Shown: positions 26,377 through 35,613, numbered from the stretch's first letter. The stretch: DNA of 36,893 nucleotides from Spirochaetia bacterium (GCA_025997755.1 BNVA01000006.1:1-36893), one strand, 5' to 3'. The notes: generated by a model from the letters alone, not told the origin. A program made the numbers and translations.

Positions 26377-28302
26377 GTGGATTACGATTGTATTGTTGTG
26401 GGCGGCGGGCACGCCGGTATAGAGTCAGCTCTAGCCGCAGCCCGTCTTGGGCTTTCTGTCCTCATGGTAACTCAAAATCCAGACCGTATAGGTGCGCTGT
26501 CCTGCAATCCCGCAGTCGGCGGACTTTCAAAAGGCAACTTGGTACGCGAGGTCGATGCGCTTGGCGGCGAAATGGCTCATCTTATCGACAAAAGTATGAT
26601 TCAGTACCGCGTTCTAAACCGTTCGCGGGGACCGGCAGTGCAGGCTCCGCGCGCTCAGGCGGATAAGGCACGCTATCAGGCGGAGGCGCGGAAAGCCGTG
26701 GAAAGTCAGCGCGGTCTCGAAATTTTTATGGACATTGTGGTGGATTTAATGATTAAGAAGCAAGGAGTAAGGGGTAGTGAGTATGGAAACAATGTTCAGA
26801 GTGAAAACACTACTCCCTGTTCGATTTGCGGAGTGATCACTGCGAGGGGACACAGGATTTCGGCAAAAACGGTGATTTTGGCTACGGGAACCTTCATGGA
26901 AGGAACGATTTTTATAGGCGAATACGATGCAAGACAGGGTAGGCTTGGTGAAGAAGCGGCTTTAGGGCTTGGAAAAAAGCTAAAAGAGCTAGGATTTCCT
27001 ACAGGCAGGCTAAAAACAGGCACTCCGGCGCGTATTTCGCGGGAAAGTGTTGATTTTTCACGTATGGAAAGACAGGACGGCGAGCCTTTCGAGCCTTTTT
27101 CCTTCGATTCAGACTCTAAACTCTTAGATTTTAGCTCTCCTTGTTGGATCACTCATACTACCGCAGAAACTCACAGAATAATACGGGACAACATCCACCG
27201 TTCACCGCTTTATTCGGGCAAGATCACAGGTACCGGTCCCCGTTACTGTCCGTCGATAGAAGACAAGGTTATGCGTTTTCCTGATAGAAACTCGCACCAC
27301 CTTTTTGTGGAGACGGAAGGTTTAGCGACCAACGAGATGTATTTGAACGGGCTTTCAAGCTCACTGCCGGAGGATGTGCAGGAGGCGTATATACATACCA
27401 TACCGGGGCTTGAAAAGGCGTTTATTGTGCGTCCGGCTTATGCGGTGGAATATGATTACATAGACCCGCTTGACCTCTTTCCGTCGCTTGAATCGAAGCG
27501 GCTTGCGGGTCTTTTTTGCGCGGGGCAGACAAACGGCTCCTCCGGTTACGAGGAAGCGGCGGCGCAGGGAATTATTGCCGGAATCAACGCGGCGCAAAAA
27601 GTTTTAGGCGGCGAGGCGCTTGTACTCGGACGCGCCGAGGCGTATATAGGAGTACTTATCGACGACCTTACAACGCTTGGCACAAAGGAACCTTACCGTA
27701 TGTTTACAAGCCGCGCGGAACACAGGCTCCTGCTGCGTCACGATACCGCCGACTCAAGGCTTTGCCGCAAGGCAAGGAATTTAGGACTTATACAAGAGGA
27801 ACGCTTTGAACGGTTTTTAAAAAAGACAGAATCAATTAACGAAATAAAAACTCTGTTAAATGAAAGAAAAGTTTCGCATAACGCGGACGACAAGGCGGCG
27901 GCAGATGATGGAATTGCGCATAACGCATTGTATTCCGGCGAAACTTTGGCTAGGGCGCTTACTCACGCAGAAACGGATTTTTCGTTTTTGTTAAACTCCG
28001 CTCCCGAATTAAAAACGTATCCCAAAGAATGGGTAAACTGCGCTATGCTCGACATAAAATACGCAGGCTATATAGAAAAGGAGCTTAGGACTGTACAGCG
28101 CTTAGAAAAAATGGAAGCCGTAAAACTAGCCCCGAACTTTGACTACAACGAAGTAAAAGGACTTTCCGCCGAATCAAAAGAAAAACTCAACCGTGTACGC
28201 CCAATAACCCTAGGGCAGGCGGGACGCATACCCGGCGTCCGTCAAGGCGACATCGCCCTGTTATTTGTGCTTGCATCAAGGGGCGGGGGAGTCCCCCAAT
28301 GA
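26377..28302 (+). CDS. mnmG: tRNA uridine-5-carboxymethylaminomethyl modification enzyme MnmG
   Basis: 641 residues; with MnmE it makes the cmnm5U modification at wobble uridine 34. The FAD loop is [58 protein letters not shown] and [11 protein letters not shown] are diagnostic blocks. The start is GTG at 26377, one base after the hisG stop; the overlapping ATG at 26375 is in another frame. Compared with E. coli MnmG there is an extra stretch of about 19-22 residues at codons 132-151, between KKQGV and GVITARG, flanked in DNA by direct repeats. It overlaps truB by 4 bases (ATGA). Confidence 0.96.
   Translation: MDYDCIVVGGGHAGIESALAAARLGLSVLMVTQNPDRIGALSCNPAVGGLSKGNLVREVDALGGEMAHLIDKSMIQYRVLNRSRGPAVQAPRAQADKARYQAEARKAVESQRGLEIFMDIVVDLMIKKQGVRGSEYGNNVQSENTTPCSICGVITARGHRISAKTVILATGTFMEGTIFIGEYDARQGRLGEEAALGLGKKLKELGFPTGRLKTGTPARISRESVDFSRMERQDGEPFEPFSFDSDSKLLDFSSPCWITHTTAETHRIIRDNIHRSPLYSGKITGTGPRYCPSIEDKVMRFPDRNSHHLFVETEGLATNEMYLNGLSSSLPEDVQEAYIHTIPGLEKAFIVRPAYAVEYDYIDPLDLFPSLESKRLAGLFCAGQTNGSSGYEEAAAQGIIAGINAAQKVLGGEALVLGRAEAYIGVLIDDLTTLGTKEPYRMFTSRAEHRLLLRHDTADSRLCRKARNLGLIQEERFERFLKKTESINEIKTLLNERKVSHNADDKAAADDGIAHNALYSGETLARALTHAETDFSFLLNSAPELKTYPKEWVNCAMLDIKYAGYIEKELRTVQRLEKMEAVKLAPNFDYNEVKGLSAESKEKLNRVRPITLGQAGRIPGVRQGDIALLFVLASRGGGVPQ
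26764..26834 (+). repeat. Small in-frame insertion inside mnmG with flanking 5-bp direct repeats
   Basis: GGAGT occurs at 26764-26768 and again at 26830-26834, exactly 66 bases (22 codons) apart, enclosing about 61 bases absent from the E. coli MnmG layout. Inside are imperfect inverted arms, AGGGGTAGTG (26770-26779) and CACTACTCCC (26808-26817), 8 of 10 paired. The frame is kept. It could be a miniature palindromic element or simply a lineage-specific loop. Confidence 0.35.
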
Positions 28303-29012
28303 TTCCTTCAGGCTATATTTTGCTAAACAAGAATCCCGGCGTTACGTCTTTTGAGGCGCTTTATCCCATAAAAAGAGCGCTGGGAACGGGCAAAGTTGGA
28401 CACACCGGCACACTCGATAAGTTTGCCTCGGGGCTGCTCATAATACTTTCCGGCAAGGCGTTAAAGTTGACTAATATGTTTATGAAGTGCGATAAAAGCT
28501 ATACCGGCATGGTACGGCTTGGTGCGGAAACTTCGACGCTAGACCCGGAAGGCGAGGTAATTGCCCAAGCTCCCCTGCCGTCTCTCGAAGCCTTTGAAGC
28601 CGCCCTGCCGCAGTGGACGGGAGAGATAATGCAGACCCCGCCTGCATATTCCGCACTGCGTATCAACGGTAAGAGGGCAAGCGAGCTTGCCCGTAAGGGT
28701 GCCGCGCCGGAAATGAAAGCGCGTCCTGTAACGATTCACTCGATCAAGATTTTGTCGTGGGAACCGCCGGATGTAAAAATAGAAGTTCACTGTTCAAGCG
28801 GTACATACATAAGATCGCTTGCCCGCGACCTAGCCCTTTCATCAGGCTCCCGCGGACATCTTGTTGCGCTTACAAGAATCACCGTAGGCGGCTTTTCACT
28901 TGACGATGCGATAAGCATAGATCGGGAGCAAAATACGCCGCCGCAATTTTCCCTGCTTCCGATTGACAACGACGTTCTTGAAAAGATAGGAACAGCGGCT
29001 ACTAGGAAATAA
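28299..29012 (+). CDS. truB: tRNA pseudouridine-55 synthase
   Basis: 237 residues. The catalytic Asp40 lies in the motif [14 protein letters not shown]. The N-terminal [15 protein letters not shown] and the later [18 protein letters not shown] and [12 protein letters not shown] blocks are standard for TruB. It isomerises U55 in the T loop of most tRNAs. It is shorter than E. coli TruB (314) and ends soon after the core, so the C-terminal PUA domain is missing or very reduced. The start ATG overlaps the mnmG stop by 4 bases. A run of ten A covers the stop codon end and the bases after it (29011-29020). Confidence 0.95.
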   Translation: MIPSGYILLNKNPGVTSFEALYPIKRALGTGKVGHTGTLDKFASGLLIILSGKALKLTNMFMKCDKSYTGMVRLGAETSTLDPEGEVIAQAPLPSLEAFEAALPQWTGEIMQTPPAYSALRINGKRASELARKGAAPEMKARPVTIHSIKILSWEPPDVKIEVHCSSGTYIRSLARDLALSSGSRGHLVALTRITVGGFSLDDAISIDREQNTPPQFSLLPIDNDVLEKIGTAATRK

Positions 29013-29065
29013 AAAAAAAAGAATTTAAAATAACTTTACCCGAAAAAATTTTTAGGAGTGCCGCT

Positions 29066-30445
29066 ATGAACAATAAACTTGAAAATCTGGATTTTTCGAT
29101 AGAAGAATTGGGACCGCGCAATATAAATTCCCCCATAACGATGTCAAAAAAAAAGGGCGATTTTATAGCCAATTATGTTTCCGATGATGATTTTTTCCTG
29201 CTTGATACGGATGCGGTACTCGGCGAGCAAAAACCGCTTACAAGGAGCATGGTGCTGGAAAAGGCTGGTCCAAGGGAAAAAATATACTTTATGCCGGAGC
29301 ATGTTCATGCCGGAATTGTTACTTGCGGCGGTCTCTGTCCCGGAATTAACGATGTTATACGCTCTATAGTCCGCTGTATGTGGTATCACTACCGTGTACG
29401 CCGCATTACCGGCATACGGTACGGCTACCGAGGCTTTCTGCCTGAATATAGCTATCCCACTATGGAACTTACACTTGACTGGGTAGACAATATTCACAAA
29501 GTAGGCGGCACGGTACTCGGTTCATCGCGCGGCGGCGGTAAAGAAGTCGAAAAAATCGTGGATGCCATTGAACAGTTGAATTTGAATATGCTCTTTACGA
29601 TAGGCGGAGACGGCACACAGCGGGGCAGCCTTGATATAGCCGATGAAATCGAGAAACGCCACCTGAAAATTGCCTGCGTCGGCATACCAAAAACCGTAGA
29701 CAACGATTTTTCATTCATACAAAAATCGTTCGGCTTTGATACCGCCGTTGCAAGGGCAGTAGATGCTGTAGCATCGGCTCATATGGAGGCAAATTCCCAG
29801 CCTAACGGTATAGGGCTTGTAAAACTAATGGGGCGTGAATCGGGTTTTATCGCCGCGCATACCGCTCTTGCCAGCCACGAAGTCAATTTTGTTTTAATAC
29901 CGGAAGTCCCCTTCGATCTGAACGGTCCTAACGGCTTTCTTGAACACCTTGAAAAACGCCTGCGCAATAGAAAACATGCGGTTATAGTGGTTGCGGAAGG
30001 CGCACTGCAAGATGAGCTTGCGAAAGACGCAGGCACCGATGCTTCGGGCAATTTAAAAATGGTAGATGTGGGACCGTATTTAAAAAGCCGCATTGAGGAA
30101 TACTTTAAAAAGATCGACATGGAAATTACGCTAAAATACATAGACCCAAGCTACCAGGTACGTTCATCCGTCGCCGTGCCTGTTGACTCAATATACTGCG
30201 ACAGGTTGGGTAATGCCGCCGTACACGCAGCAATGGCTGGCAAAACAAAGGTCGTTATCGGACTTGTAAACGGTGAGTTTGTCCATCTGCCGATAAAGGC
30301 TGCCGTTTCAAGACGTAGTCACGTTGACCCGGAGTCAAGCCTTTGGCGCGACACTCTCGACGCGACTCACCAGCCCTTACTTATGACAAATGCCGCCGCC
30401 GGTATAAACTTCCGCGACGGCAGTATATACAAGCCCAAAAGATAG
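29066..30445 (+). CDS. Phosphofructokinase-family kinase with mixed ATP/PPi signature
   Basis: 459 residues, longer than the E. coli PfkA type (320) and with an N-terminal extension of about 75 residues before [19 protein letters not shown] (180-184) has Gly at the position that is Gly in ATP enzymes and Asp in PPi enzymes. The catalytic loop is PKTVDND with Lys209 and Asp212, where classic ATP enzymes have Gly instead of Lys. This Gly+Lys combination is known in trypanosome, plant and some spirochaete PFKs, which use ATP. The later [11 protein letters not shown] and VVAEGA blocks fit. It phosphorylates fructose 6-phosphate in glycolysis. It has its own Shine-Dalgarno (TAGGAG) after a 53-base gap from truB. 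Confidence 0.9.
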   Translation: MNNKLENLDFSIEELGPRNINSPITMSKKKGDFIANYVSDDDFFLLDTDAVLGEQKPLTRSMVLEKAGPREKIYFMPEHVHAGIVTCGGLCPGINDVIRSIVRCMWYHYRVRRITGIRYGYRGFLPEYSYPTMELTLDWVDNIHKVGGTVLGSSRGGGKEVEKIVDAIEQLNLNMLFTIGGDGTQRGSLDIADEIEKRHLKIACVGIPKTVDNDFSFIQKSFGFDTAVARAVDAVASAHMEANSQPNGIGLVKLMGRESGFIAAHTALASHEVNFVLIPEVPFDLNGPNGFLEHLEKRLRNRKHAVIVVAEGALQDELAKDAGTDASGNLKMVDVGPYLKSRIEEYFKKIDMEITLKYIDPSYQVRSSVAVPVDSIYCDRLGNAAVHAAMAGKTKVVIGLVNGEFVHLPIKAAVSRRSHVDPESSLWRDTLDATHQPLLMTNAAAGINFRDGSIYKPKR

Positions 30446-30452
30446 AACCGTC

Positions 30453-31715
30453 TTGCTGCAGAAAATAAAAGTATTCTTGTACCGGTACTACCAGCCGACG
30501 CAGCTTCACAAGAATATTTTTTATATGACAGTTGGGTCTTTTGTTTATACTTTTTCGCAATGGATTTTAACTATCGTAATTGTGCGTATTTCAGGACTTG
30601 CAACGGCAGGTATTTATTCGCTTGCATATTCTTTTTCTACTGTTTTTGCTTTCATTTCTGCTTTTGGCGGCAACAGTTATCAAGTAAGCGATGTAAACAA
30701 TGCTCATACCGATTCAACATATCTTACTGTTAGGGTAATAACATGCGTTTTTTCGGTTGTTGCATTTGCAGTATCGCTTATATTTTCAGGATTTTCGGCA
30801 TACACTATTCTCTGTTGTCTTGCCTTGATGTGCCAAAATTATTTGACGAGTTTGGTCCGTGTTTTATTCGGAGTTTTTCAAAAGTTCAGGCGTTACGATA
30901 TTCTAGGAGTTTCAAATATATTAAAAGGTGTGTTACCTGTTGCCGCTATCTGCGTAACTCTGTATTTTTTCGGGCTTTTCGCCGCGTTATGTGCATCGTT
31001 AATTGTTTATCTTGCAACTATACTGTTCTTTGATATTTATTTTGCCAAAAAAAATAATTACTTTAACCAAAAAGTTGTTTTAAAGGATGTCCCGCATATT
31101 TTATATATGTCGTTGTATATTGGTTTGTCATCCCTTGTTTATCCATTTCAGATGTTTATTACAAAAAATATAATTCAAATAAATTATACAGAATATGAGC
31201 TTGGCGGTTATTCTTCCGTAACAATCTTTATGCATATTATCGTAATGCTTGTAGATTCTATTACGGGCGTTATGCTGCCGGAGTTAAGCGGTTTATACAT
31301 TAAAAAAGAATTCAAGGCTATAAAGGTAACCATCTTAAAAATTTATTTGATTACTGCGGTATGCGGCGGTGTTATGTTCTTAGGGGATTATTTTGCCGGA
31401 ACTTATGCGTTAAGTTTGATATTAGGAAAAAAAATCGAACCTTTTGTCTATTTGCTTTCACCCACAATAGCTGCATCAATGTTATTTGCCCTGCTTTTAT
31501 ATTTTAACACTGCATTAACAGCATTTAAAAAACTAAAATCCCTTGTAGCCGCAAACTTTGCAGGGGGGATACTCTGCGCCATTATAACAAGCCCTATGGT
31601 AACCAGCTTTGGAATGATAGGCTCCGTCTATTCACTCATAATCAGCTTTGCCCTTGAGCTTGTCATTTTAAACATAATTGTTTTTTACTGCCTAAGGGAA
31701 AAGCGGCCGTCATAA
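30453..31715 (+). CDS. Wzx-like polysaccharide/lipid flippase (MATE-type fold)
   Basis: 420 residues with about twelve hydrophobic helices from FYMTVGSFVYTFSQWILTIVIV onward, in the layout of polysaccharide-biosynthesis flippases (MOP superfamily). Such proteins move undecaprenyl-linked sugar units across the inner membrane. The only start giving a normal cytoplasmic N-terminus is TTG at 30453, 7 bases after the PFK stop. No Shine-Dalgarno is evident, so translational coupling is likely; the next in-frame ATG is 24 codons downstream, inside the first helix. There are no glycosyltransferase genes nearby, so the substrate is unknown. Convergent with the minus lipoprotein, with 10 bases between stops. 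Confidence 0.7.
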   Translation: MLQKIKVFLYRYYQPTQLHKNIFYMTVGSFVYTFSQWILTIVIVRISGLATAGIYSLAYSFSTVFAFISAFGGNSYQVSDVNNAHTDSTYLTVRVITCVFSVVAFAVSLIFSGFSAYTILCCLALMCQNYLTSLVRVLFGVFQKFRRYDILGVSNILKGVLPVAAICVTLYFFGLFAALCASLIVYLATILFFDIYFAKKNNYFNQKVVLKDVPHILYMSLYIGLSSLVYPFQMFITKNIIQINYTEYELGGYSSVTIFMHIIVMLVDSITGVMLPELSGLYIKKEFKAIKVTILKIYLITAVCGGVMFLGDYFAGTYALSLILGKKIEPFVYLLSPTIAASMLFALLLYFNTALTAFKKLKSLVAANFAGGILCAIITSPMVTSFGMIGSVYSLIISFALELVILNIIVFYCLREKRPS

Positions 31716-31725
31716 CGGCGCTAAA

Positions 31726-32445
31726 CTATTGGGTGTTTAACCACACTACAAATTCGCCGGTTGTCTTTGTCCATTCAACCTGAACAGTTGCGCCTTTTCT
31801 GATAAGGAATTCGGATAGTCCGTATTCCGTGCCATTGTCCGCCCAATCGTAGGTATAACCCAAGCGTGTCCATGGGTAAGCCGAATCAAAATACGACCAG
31901 ATGATGTTACCGTTAAACCATTCTTTAAAATCAGGTTCAACATCGGCGGGCAATTTTACTACGGTAACCTGCTTGGTAATATCCTTCTCGAATGCAGGAC
32001 GTTTAGCATCGGTGGGGTATACCCACATTGCGGAAACATGGGTGTAATCCTTGTCTTCCGGTAAACCCAGAAGCTGATTAAAGCGGGCTGTCCAAGCGGA
32101 AGTGGATGCCTTGTTATACTTGAACCATTTGATCATTTCCTTGTCTGTAAATGTCCACACTTCGCCGTATTTTGTTACATAGTCTTGTCCGGCAATGTAT
32201 GAATCCGGAAAGCGATGGAAGGTAAGGAGCAGCACCTTGCCATCCTTCCACGAAGTAAGGGGGTCATCAGGGCTTAGGCGTACGAGCGGCGATATTTCGT
32301 CCGGTTCAGCTATCATTGAATCAATCATAGCCATCCGGTAAAGCTCTGAATTGGAAGCTACGGCGGCTTGTCCGGTTGCGCAGCCGATAAGCACAAAGGC
32401 AATTACTACCGGCAAAAAAGCAAGTTTACGTTTTATTATTTTCAT
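31726..32445 (-). CDS. Lipoprotein of unknown function
   Basis: 239 residues with a clear lipoprotein signal: MKIIKRK, hydrophobic core, lipobox LIGC with Cys22. The mature part has several Trp/Tyr-rich strands (EVWTFTDKEMIKWF, GNIIWSYFDSAYPWTRLGY) and ends in VQVEWTKTTGEFVVWLNTQ. I recognise no family or catalytic motif. It follows the EcfT-type gene after 38 bases on the same strand, but TATAAT lies exactly six bases before its ATG and there is no Shine-Dalgarno, so it may be transcribed alone as a leaderless message. Anchoring on the inner or outer membrane cannot be decided. Confidence 0.7.
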   Translation of the reverse strand: MKIIKRKLAFLPVVIAFVLIGCATGQAAVASNSELYRMAMIDSMIAEPDEISPLVRLSPDDPLTSWKDGKVLLLTFHRFPDSYIAGQDYVTKYGEVWTFTDKEMIKWFKYNKASTSAWTARFNQLLGLPEDKDYTHVSAMWVYPTDAKRPAFEKDITKQVTVVKLPADVEPDFKEWFNGNIIWSYFDSAYPWTRLGYTYDWADNGTEYGLSEFLIRKGATVQVEWTKTTGEFVVWLNTQ

Positions 32446-32451
32446 ATTGTA

Positions 32452-32479
32452 ATTATACGCTATTTTTCATGCAAAACAA
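32452..32479 (-). promoter_or_regulatory. Promoter predicting a leaderless lipoprotein transcript
   Basis: On the minus strand a perfect TATAAT (32457-32452) is followed by six bases (TACAAT) and then the ATG at 32445. With the standard distance, the A of ATG would be the first transcribed base. A TTGTTT hexamer 16 bases upstream (32479-32474) is a plausible -35. No GGA-type ribosome site lies in the 20 bases before the ATG. Confidence 0.5.
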
Positions 32480-32483
32480 TACC

Positions 32484-33083
32484 TCACAGCCCCCTCGCCT
32501 GTAATGCGGAGGCTGTTTCACCGGCGGCGTGGATCATGCGCTCGATGGCGAGCGGAAGCAGCCGTGTGATTTCAGGCAGACCTTGTCTGCCGCCGCGGGC
32601 GCGGTGGGCGGCTTTCATCTCGTCCCAGATTTCAAAGAAGCGGGGAATAAAGGACAGCATCAACGAAAGTGCTAGGGCGGTTTTAGGGAGGCGTCCGCCA
32701 AGAGAGGCGGCTTCTTTTAACTCCGTCATTGTTGTTACGGAAAAAAGCAGCGAGCCTGCGCAAAACGAGATGATCATGCTCCAGCCGAAAAATAAAGATG
32801 TGCGCAGTTCCTGAAAACTGAATGCGGGTGGAAATAACCCGGCGCTGCGGAACAGCATGATAAAAACTACCAGTATGAAAACTGCCTTGCTGCCGTTTAA
32901 CAGAGAGCGGGGGGCAATTCCTGCGGATGCGGCGCAAAGCAAAAGCACGGCGCTTAAAACCGCACGGATTACTGCAGAATCGAAGAAAGCCGCTGTGGAA
33001 ATTGCCAAAAGAAACAACAGTTTTATACCTGCGTTCATTCTGTGTAAAAACGACTTGCCGCTTTTATACGCAAACGCCGTCAT
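32484..33083 (-). CDS. EcfT/CbiQ-type transmembrane subunit of an ECF transporter
   Basis: 199 residues with about five hydrophobic helices. The two Ala-Arg-Gly coupling motifs expected of EcfT are present: ARG 162-164 (AHRARGG) and ARG 196-198 (ALQARGL) near the C-terminus. In ECF transporters this subunit links the ATPases to a substrate-binding S component for vitamins, metals or amino acids. It is short for EcfT (usually 230-270), and no ATPase or S-component gene is adjacent in the window, so it must pair with units elsewhere or be a lone type. Shine-Dalgarno GGAGG (33089-33093) is well placed. The substrate is unknown. Confidence 0.8.
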   Translation of the reverse strand: MTAFAYKSGKSFLHRMNAGIKLLFLLAISTAAFFDSAVIRAVLSAVLLLCAASAGIAPRSLLNGSKAVFILVVFIMLFRSAGLFPPAFSFQELRTSLFFGWSMIISFCAGSLLFSVTTMTELKEAASLGGRLPKTALALSLMLSFIPRFFEIWDEMKAAHRARGGRQGLPEITRLLPLAIERMIHAAGETASALQARGL

Positions 33084-33127
33084 ATATACCTCCGTAACGG
33101 CTTCATATTACACCAAAAAGCCGTAGT

Positions 33128-33137
33128 ACACTAGTGT
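33128..33137. promoter_or_regulatory. CTAG-centred palindrome between divergent genes
   Basis: ACACTAGTGT is a perfect 10-base palindrome within a 14-base near-palindrome (33126-33139, 12 of 14). A further ACACT half lies 9 bases downstream (33146-33150). It sits in the 123-base divergent region between the EcfT-type gene and the M16-like gene. CTAG-centred ACTAGT is also the core of E. coli Trp operators, but full operator spacing is not present. Confidence 0.3.
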
Positions 33138-33206
33138 TCTGTCTTACACTGACAACATAATACGGAGAATTTTTTTTAAGGGGTACTTGTCCAGCTTGCA
33201 GACAAA

Positions 33207-34679
33207 ATGTTAGGCTTAAAAAAGTCCGAACACATGGTAATAAGATTTAAATTTGCTTTTTTCACAGTTATACTTTCCGCCGCTGTTTTTTGCTCCTGCA
33301 TGTCGGTAAAAACCTACCCGGAATTGGGAAGCGCAGCCTCGGCCGCACCCTTTCCAACGGGAACTATTTCAGGAACACTTGAAAACGGACTTAGATACTA
33401 TATTTTTGAAAGTACGGAGCCGGAAGGCAGTGCAATTATAGCCCTAGCCGTGAACGCGGGATCGGCTCAAGAACCGGACGGCAAACAGGGCGTCGCCAAC
33501 TTTGCGGGGCATGTTGTTGATTCAAGCGCGGAAACTGATGTGGAAAATACAGTTTTCAAGGTTGAGGTTCCCGTTGAAAATGACGGCGGCGTTAGACGAA
33601 TTCCGCAGGAGATTCTTTCAATGGTGAATGAAAGGACGTATAACGCTGAATTCACCAATGCAAGTGCAGGAGAGGTACGGCTGCGTTTACTTTCCGGCTA
33701 TAGGGAAAAAGAACTTTTAACGGATTTTATAATTGATGTTAAAATTAAAGAAATTATTTATCAAGGTTCTCCGTATAGAGATCACGCCAATGTACTTGGA
33801 AGTGAAGAAACCATAGAGAGCGCTGCTCCTTCCGAACTTGAAAAATTTTACACAACATGGTACCGCCCCGATAACATGGCGTTGATCTTTGTAGGGGATT
33901 TTGACGGTGCCGCCCTTGAAGAACAGATAATACGGACTTTTGATGCTCCGCCGGGGAAAAGACCGTTTGATCGTGTAAGGTATGGACTGCCGCTGCCTGA
34001 AAAAAATATAACAAATGTGGAGTACTTTACCAATCCCGGACTTACATCAACAAGTATACAGTTGTTTTACAAGATGAGCCCTAAACCCCGCTCCGCATCG
34101 ATTGAGAATTTTCATGATGATATGATAAACGATATTGTAAGTGAAATATTGGACAAACGTTTTAAACAGCTTGTGGAAAAGAATCCATCCATACTCAATA
34201 TATATTTTCGTAATATAGGAGTTGGACGGTCGTCAAGATTTTTTGAACTGGGTGCGGATATAACACCGGGCGGGGAAAGAGATGCTCTTTTAGCACTGCT
34301 TAAAGAAAAAGAAAATCTCTTTCGTTTAACAGTTTCAGAACAAGAATTCAACTTAGAAAAAGAAAATTATCTTTCGCGCCTTTCCGGTGAGGCGGAAGTA
34401 AAAAGAGAATCTTCTGTTTTGGTAAATGATTTTATTGAATATTATTTAAAGAATAAGCCTATTCCCGATGTTGAATGGAAAAAATATGCGGCGAATATTT
34501 TGTTTTCCCAAATAAAAAATTCGGAGATAAGCGATGCACTGCACAGCCTGTTTACGCCTAACGATCTTATGGTATTTATATGCGGCAGCGATGGTGAAAA
34601 TCTGCCTAAGGAATCTGACGTTAAACGTTTGGTGCGCGAAGCTGCCCAAAAAAGCACCGGAAATTCCGCCTCAAATTGA
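33207..34679 (+). CDS. M16-like lipoprotein with degenerate zinc motif
   Basis: 490 residues. A hydrophobic signal followed by FCSC indicates a lipoprotein (Cys31, or Cys29). The region NGLRYYIFEST through AVNAGSAQEPDGKQGVANF aligns with the PqqL-type M16 peptidase start. However, the HxxEH zinc motif reads N98-F-A-G-H102, so the first His and the catalytic Glu are lost and peptidase activity is not expected. A second M16-like half follows (WYRPDNMALIFVGDFD), but the length is only half of the usual 900-residue two-unit PqqL form. It may act as a binding or assembly partner. ATG 33207 and ATG 33234 (MVIRFKF) are both possible; neither has a good Shine-Dalgarno. The stop overlaps the next gene by 4 bases. 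Confidence 0.75.
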   Translation: MLGLKKSEHMVIRFKFAFFTVILSAAVFCSCMSVKTYPELGSAASAAPFPTGTISGTLENGLRYYIFESTEPEGSAIIALAVNAGSAQEPDGKQGVANFAGHVVDSSAETDVENTVFKVEVPVENDGGVRRIPQEILSMVNERTYNAEFTNASAGEVRLRLLSGYREKELLTDFIIDVKIKEIIYQGSPYRDHANVLGSEETIESAAPSELEKFYTTWYRPDNMALIFVGDFDGAALEEQIIRTFDAPPGKRPFDRVRYGLPLPEKNITNVEYFTNPGLTSTSIQLFYKMSPKPRSASIENFHDDMINDIVSEILDKRFKQLVEKNPSILNIYFRNIGVGRSSRFFELGADITPGGERDALLALLKEKENLFRLTVSEQEFNLEKENYLSRLSGEAEVKRESSVLVNDFIEYYLKNKPIPDVEWKKYAANILFSQIKNSEISDALHSLFTPNDLMVFICGSDGENLPKESDVKRLVREAAQKSTGNSASN

Positions 34680-35593
34680 TAGATGATCATTATACTTCTT
34701 GCTGTCTTTGCCCCAGAAACTGCCGTGTAAACAGGGCGGCAGGAGAATTGGGCTTCTGCGGTGAAAGCTCCGCGCTGCGTATAGCCTGCGCCGCAATTCA
34801 TTTCGGCGAGGAGCCTCCCGTAACCGGTTCGGGCGGCTCAGGCGCTGTTTTTATAACAGGGTGCAGCCTGCACTGCGGTTTTTGTCAGAACGCTCAAATT
34901 TCGCATAACGGTATGGGACAGGAAGTGTCTACCGTTGAATTTGTTAATATTTGTCTTGCCCTGCAGCAAAGCGGAGCGGAGAATATCAATATTGTTACGG
35001 GGAGCCATGCCGCGCCCGCTGTCGCATTAGGTATTGAGTGCGCAAAAAAGAACGGGCTTACAATACCCTGCCTTTGGAATTCTTCCGCTTATGAAAGCAT
35101 AAGCGCGTTAGACGTAATACAGGACATTGCCGATAGTTACCTGCCGGATTTAAAAACACTAAATAAAGAAACGGCGCAAAAATATTTAACGGCGCAGGAT
35201 TACCCTTTAGCGGCTAAGAATGCAATAACAAAAATGATCAAAACAAAAAAAAATGTTATAATACGTCATCTTGTTTTGCCGGATCATCTGGAAGACACGA
35301 AAAATGTTTTTTGGTGGATTGCCGAAAATGCGGCGTCTAACGTGAAAATATCTCTTATGACACAGTACACCCCGATAAAAAACAATCATTCAAAAAGTAC
35401 TATGCCTAACAGATTTCTTAACGAAGGTGAGTACGAAACGGTTTTAAAATGGCTGGACGAATTCGGAATAAAAGGATTTTTTCAGGAACTAGTTACAAAT
35501 TCCGCATGGCTCCCCGATTTTTCTAAAACAAAATCTTTCCCCTCATCTTTGTCAAAGACTGTGTGGCATTGGAAGGATGGTTTTTGTAGTTAA
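34676..35593 (+). CDS. PflX/COG1313-type radical SAM protein
   Basis: 305 residues. The radical SAM cluster motif is C63-x3-C67-x2-C70 (CSLHCGFCQN). A Cys-rich N-terminus (SCCLCPRNCRVNRAAGELGFC) matches the PflX / COG1313 family related to pyruvate formate-lyase activase. VTGSHAAPAV and the LPDLKTLN and RHLVLPDHLEDT blocks fit. Substrate unknown; it may install a glycyl radical on a partner, but no formate-lyase gene is near. The start is TTG at 34676, inside the M16-like gene's stop (TTGA overlap), with no in-frame ATG close by, so coupled translation is likely. It ends just before a strong terminator. Confidence 0.85.
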   Translation: MIDDHYTSCCLCPRNCRVNRAAGELGFCGESSALRIACAAIHFGEEPPVTGSGGSGAVFITGCSLHCGFCQNAQISHNGMGQEVSTVEFVNICLALQQSGAENINIVTGSHAAPAVALGIECAKKNGLTIPCLWNSSAYESISALDVIQDIADSYLPDLKTLNKETAQKYLTAQDYPLAAKNAITKMIKTKKNVIIRHLVLPDHLEDTKNVFWWIAENAASNVKISLMTQYTPIKNNHSKSTMPNRFLNEGEYETVLKWLDEFGIKGFFQELVTNSAWLPDFSKTKSFPSSLSKTVWHWKDGFCS

Positions 35594-35613
35594 TTTTTAG
35601 AAAACGTAAAGCA

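Noticed and set aside
29011..29020. Run of ten A at the truB stop as a possible slippage site
   Set aside because: It begins inside the stop codon and extends into the intergenic region, so slippage would not change a protein.
31704..31717. GCCGT-CATA-ACGGC stem at the end of the flippase gene as a terminator
   Set aside because: Only 5 bp, overlaps the stop codon and has no T tract.
33170..33177. T8 run upstream of the M16-like gene as a second phase-variation tract
   Set aside because: Eight T in an AT-rich leader is common and it is not placed in a promoter spacer I can define.
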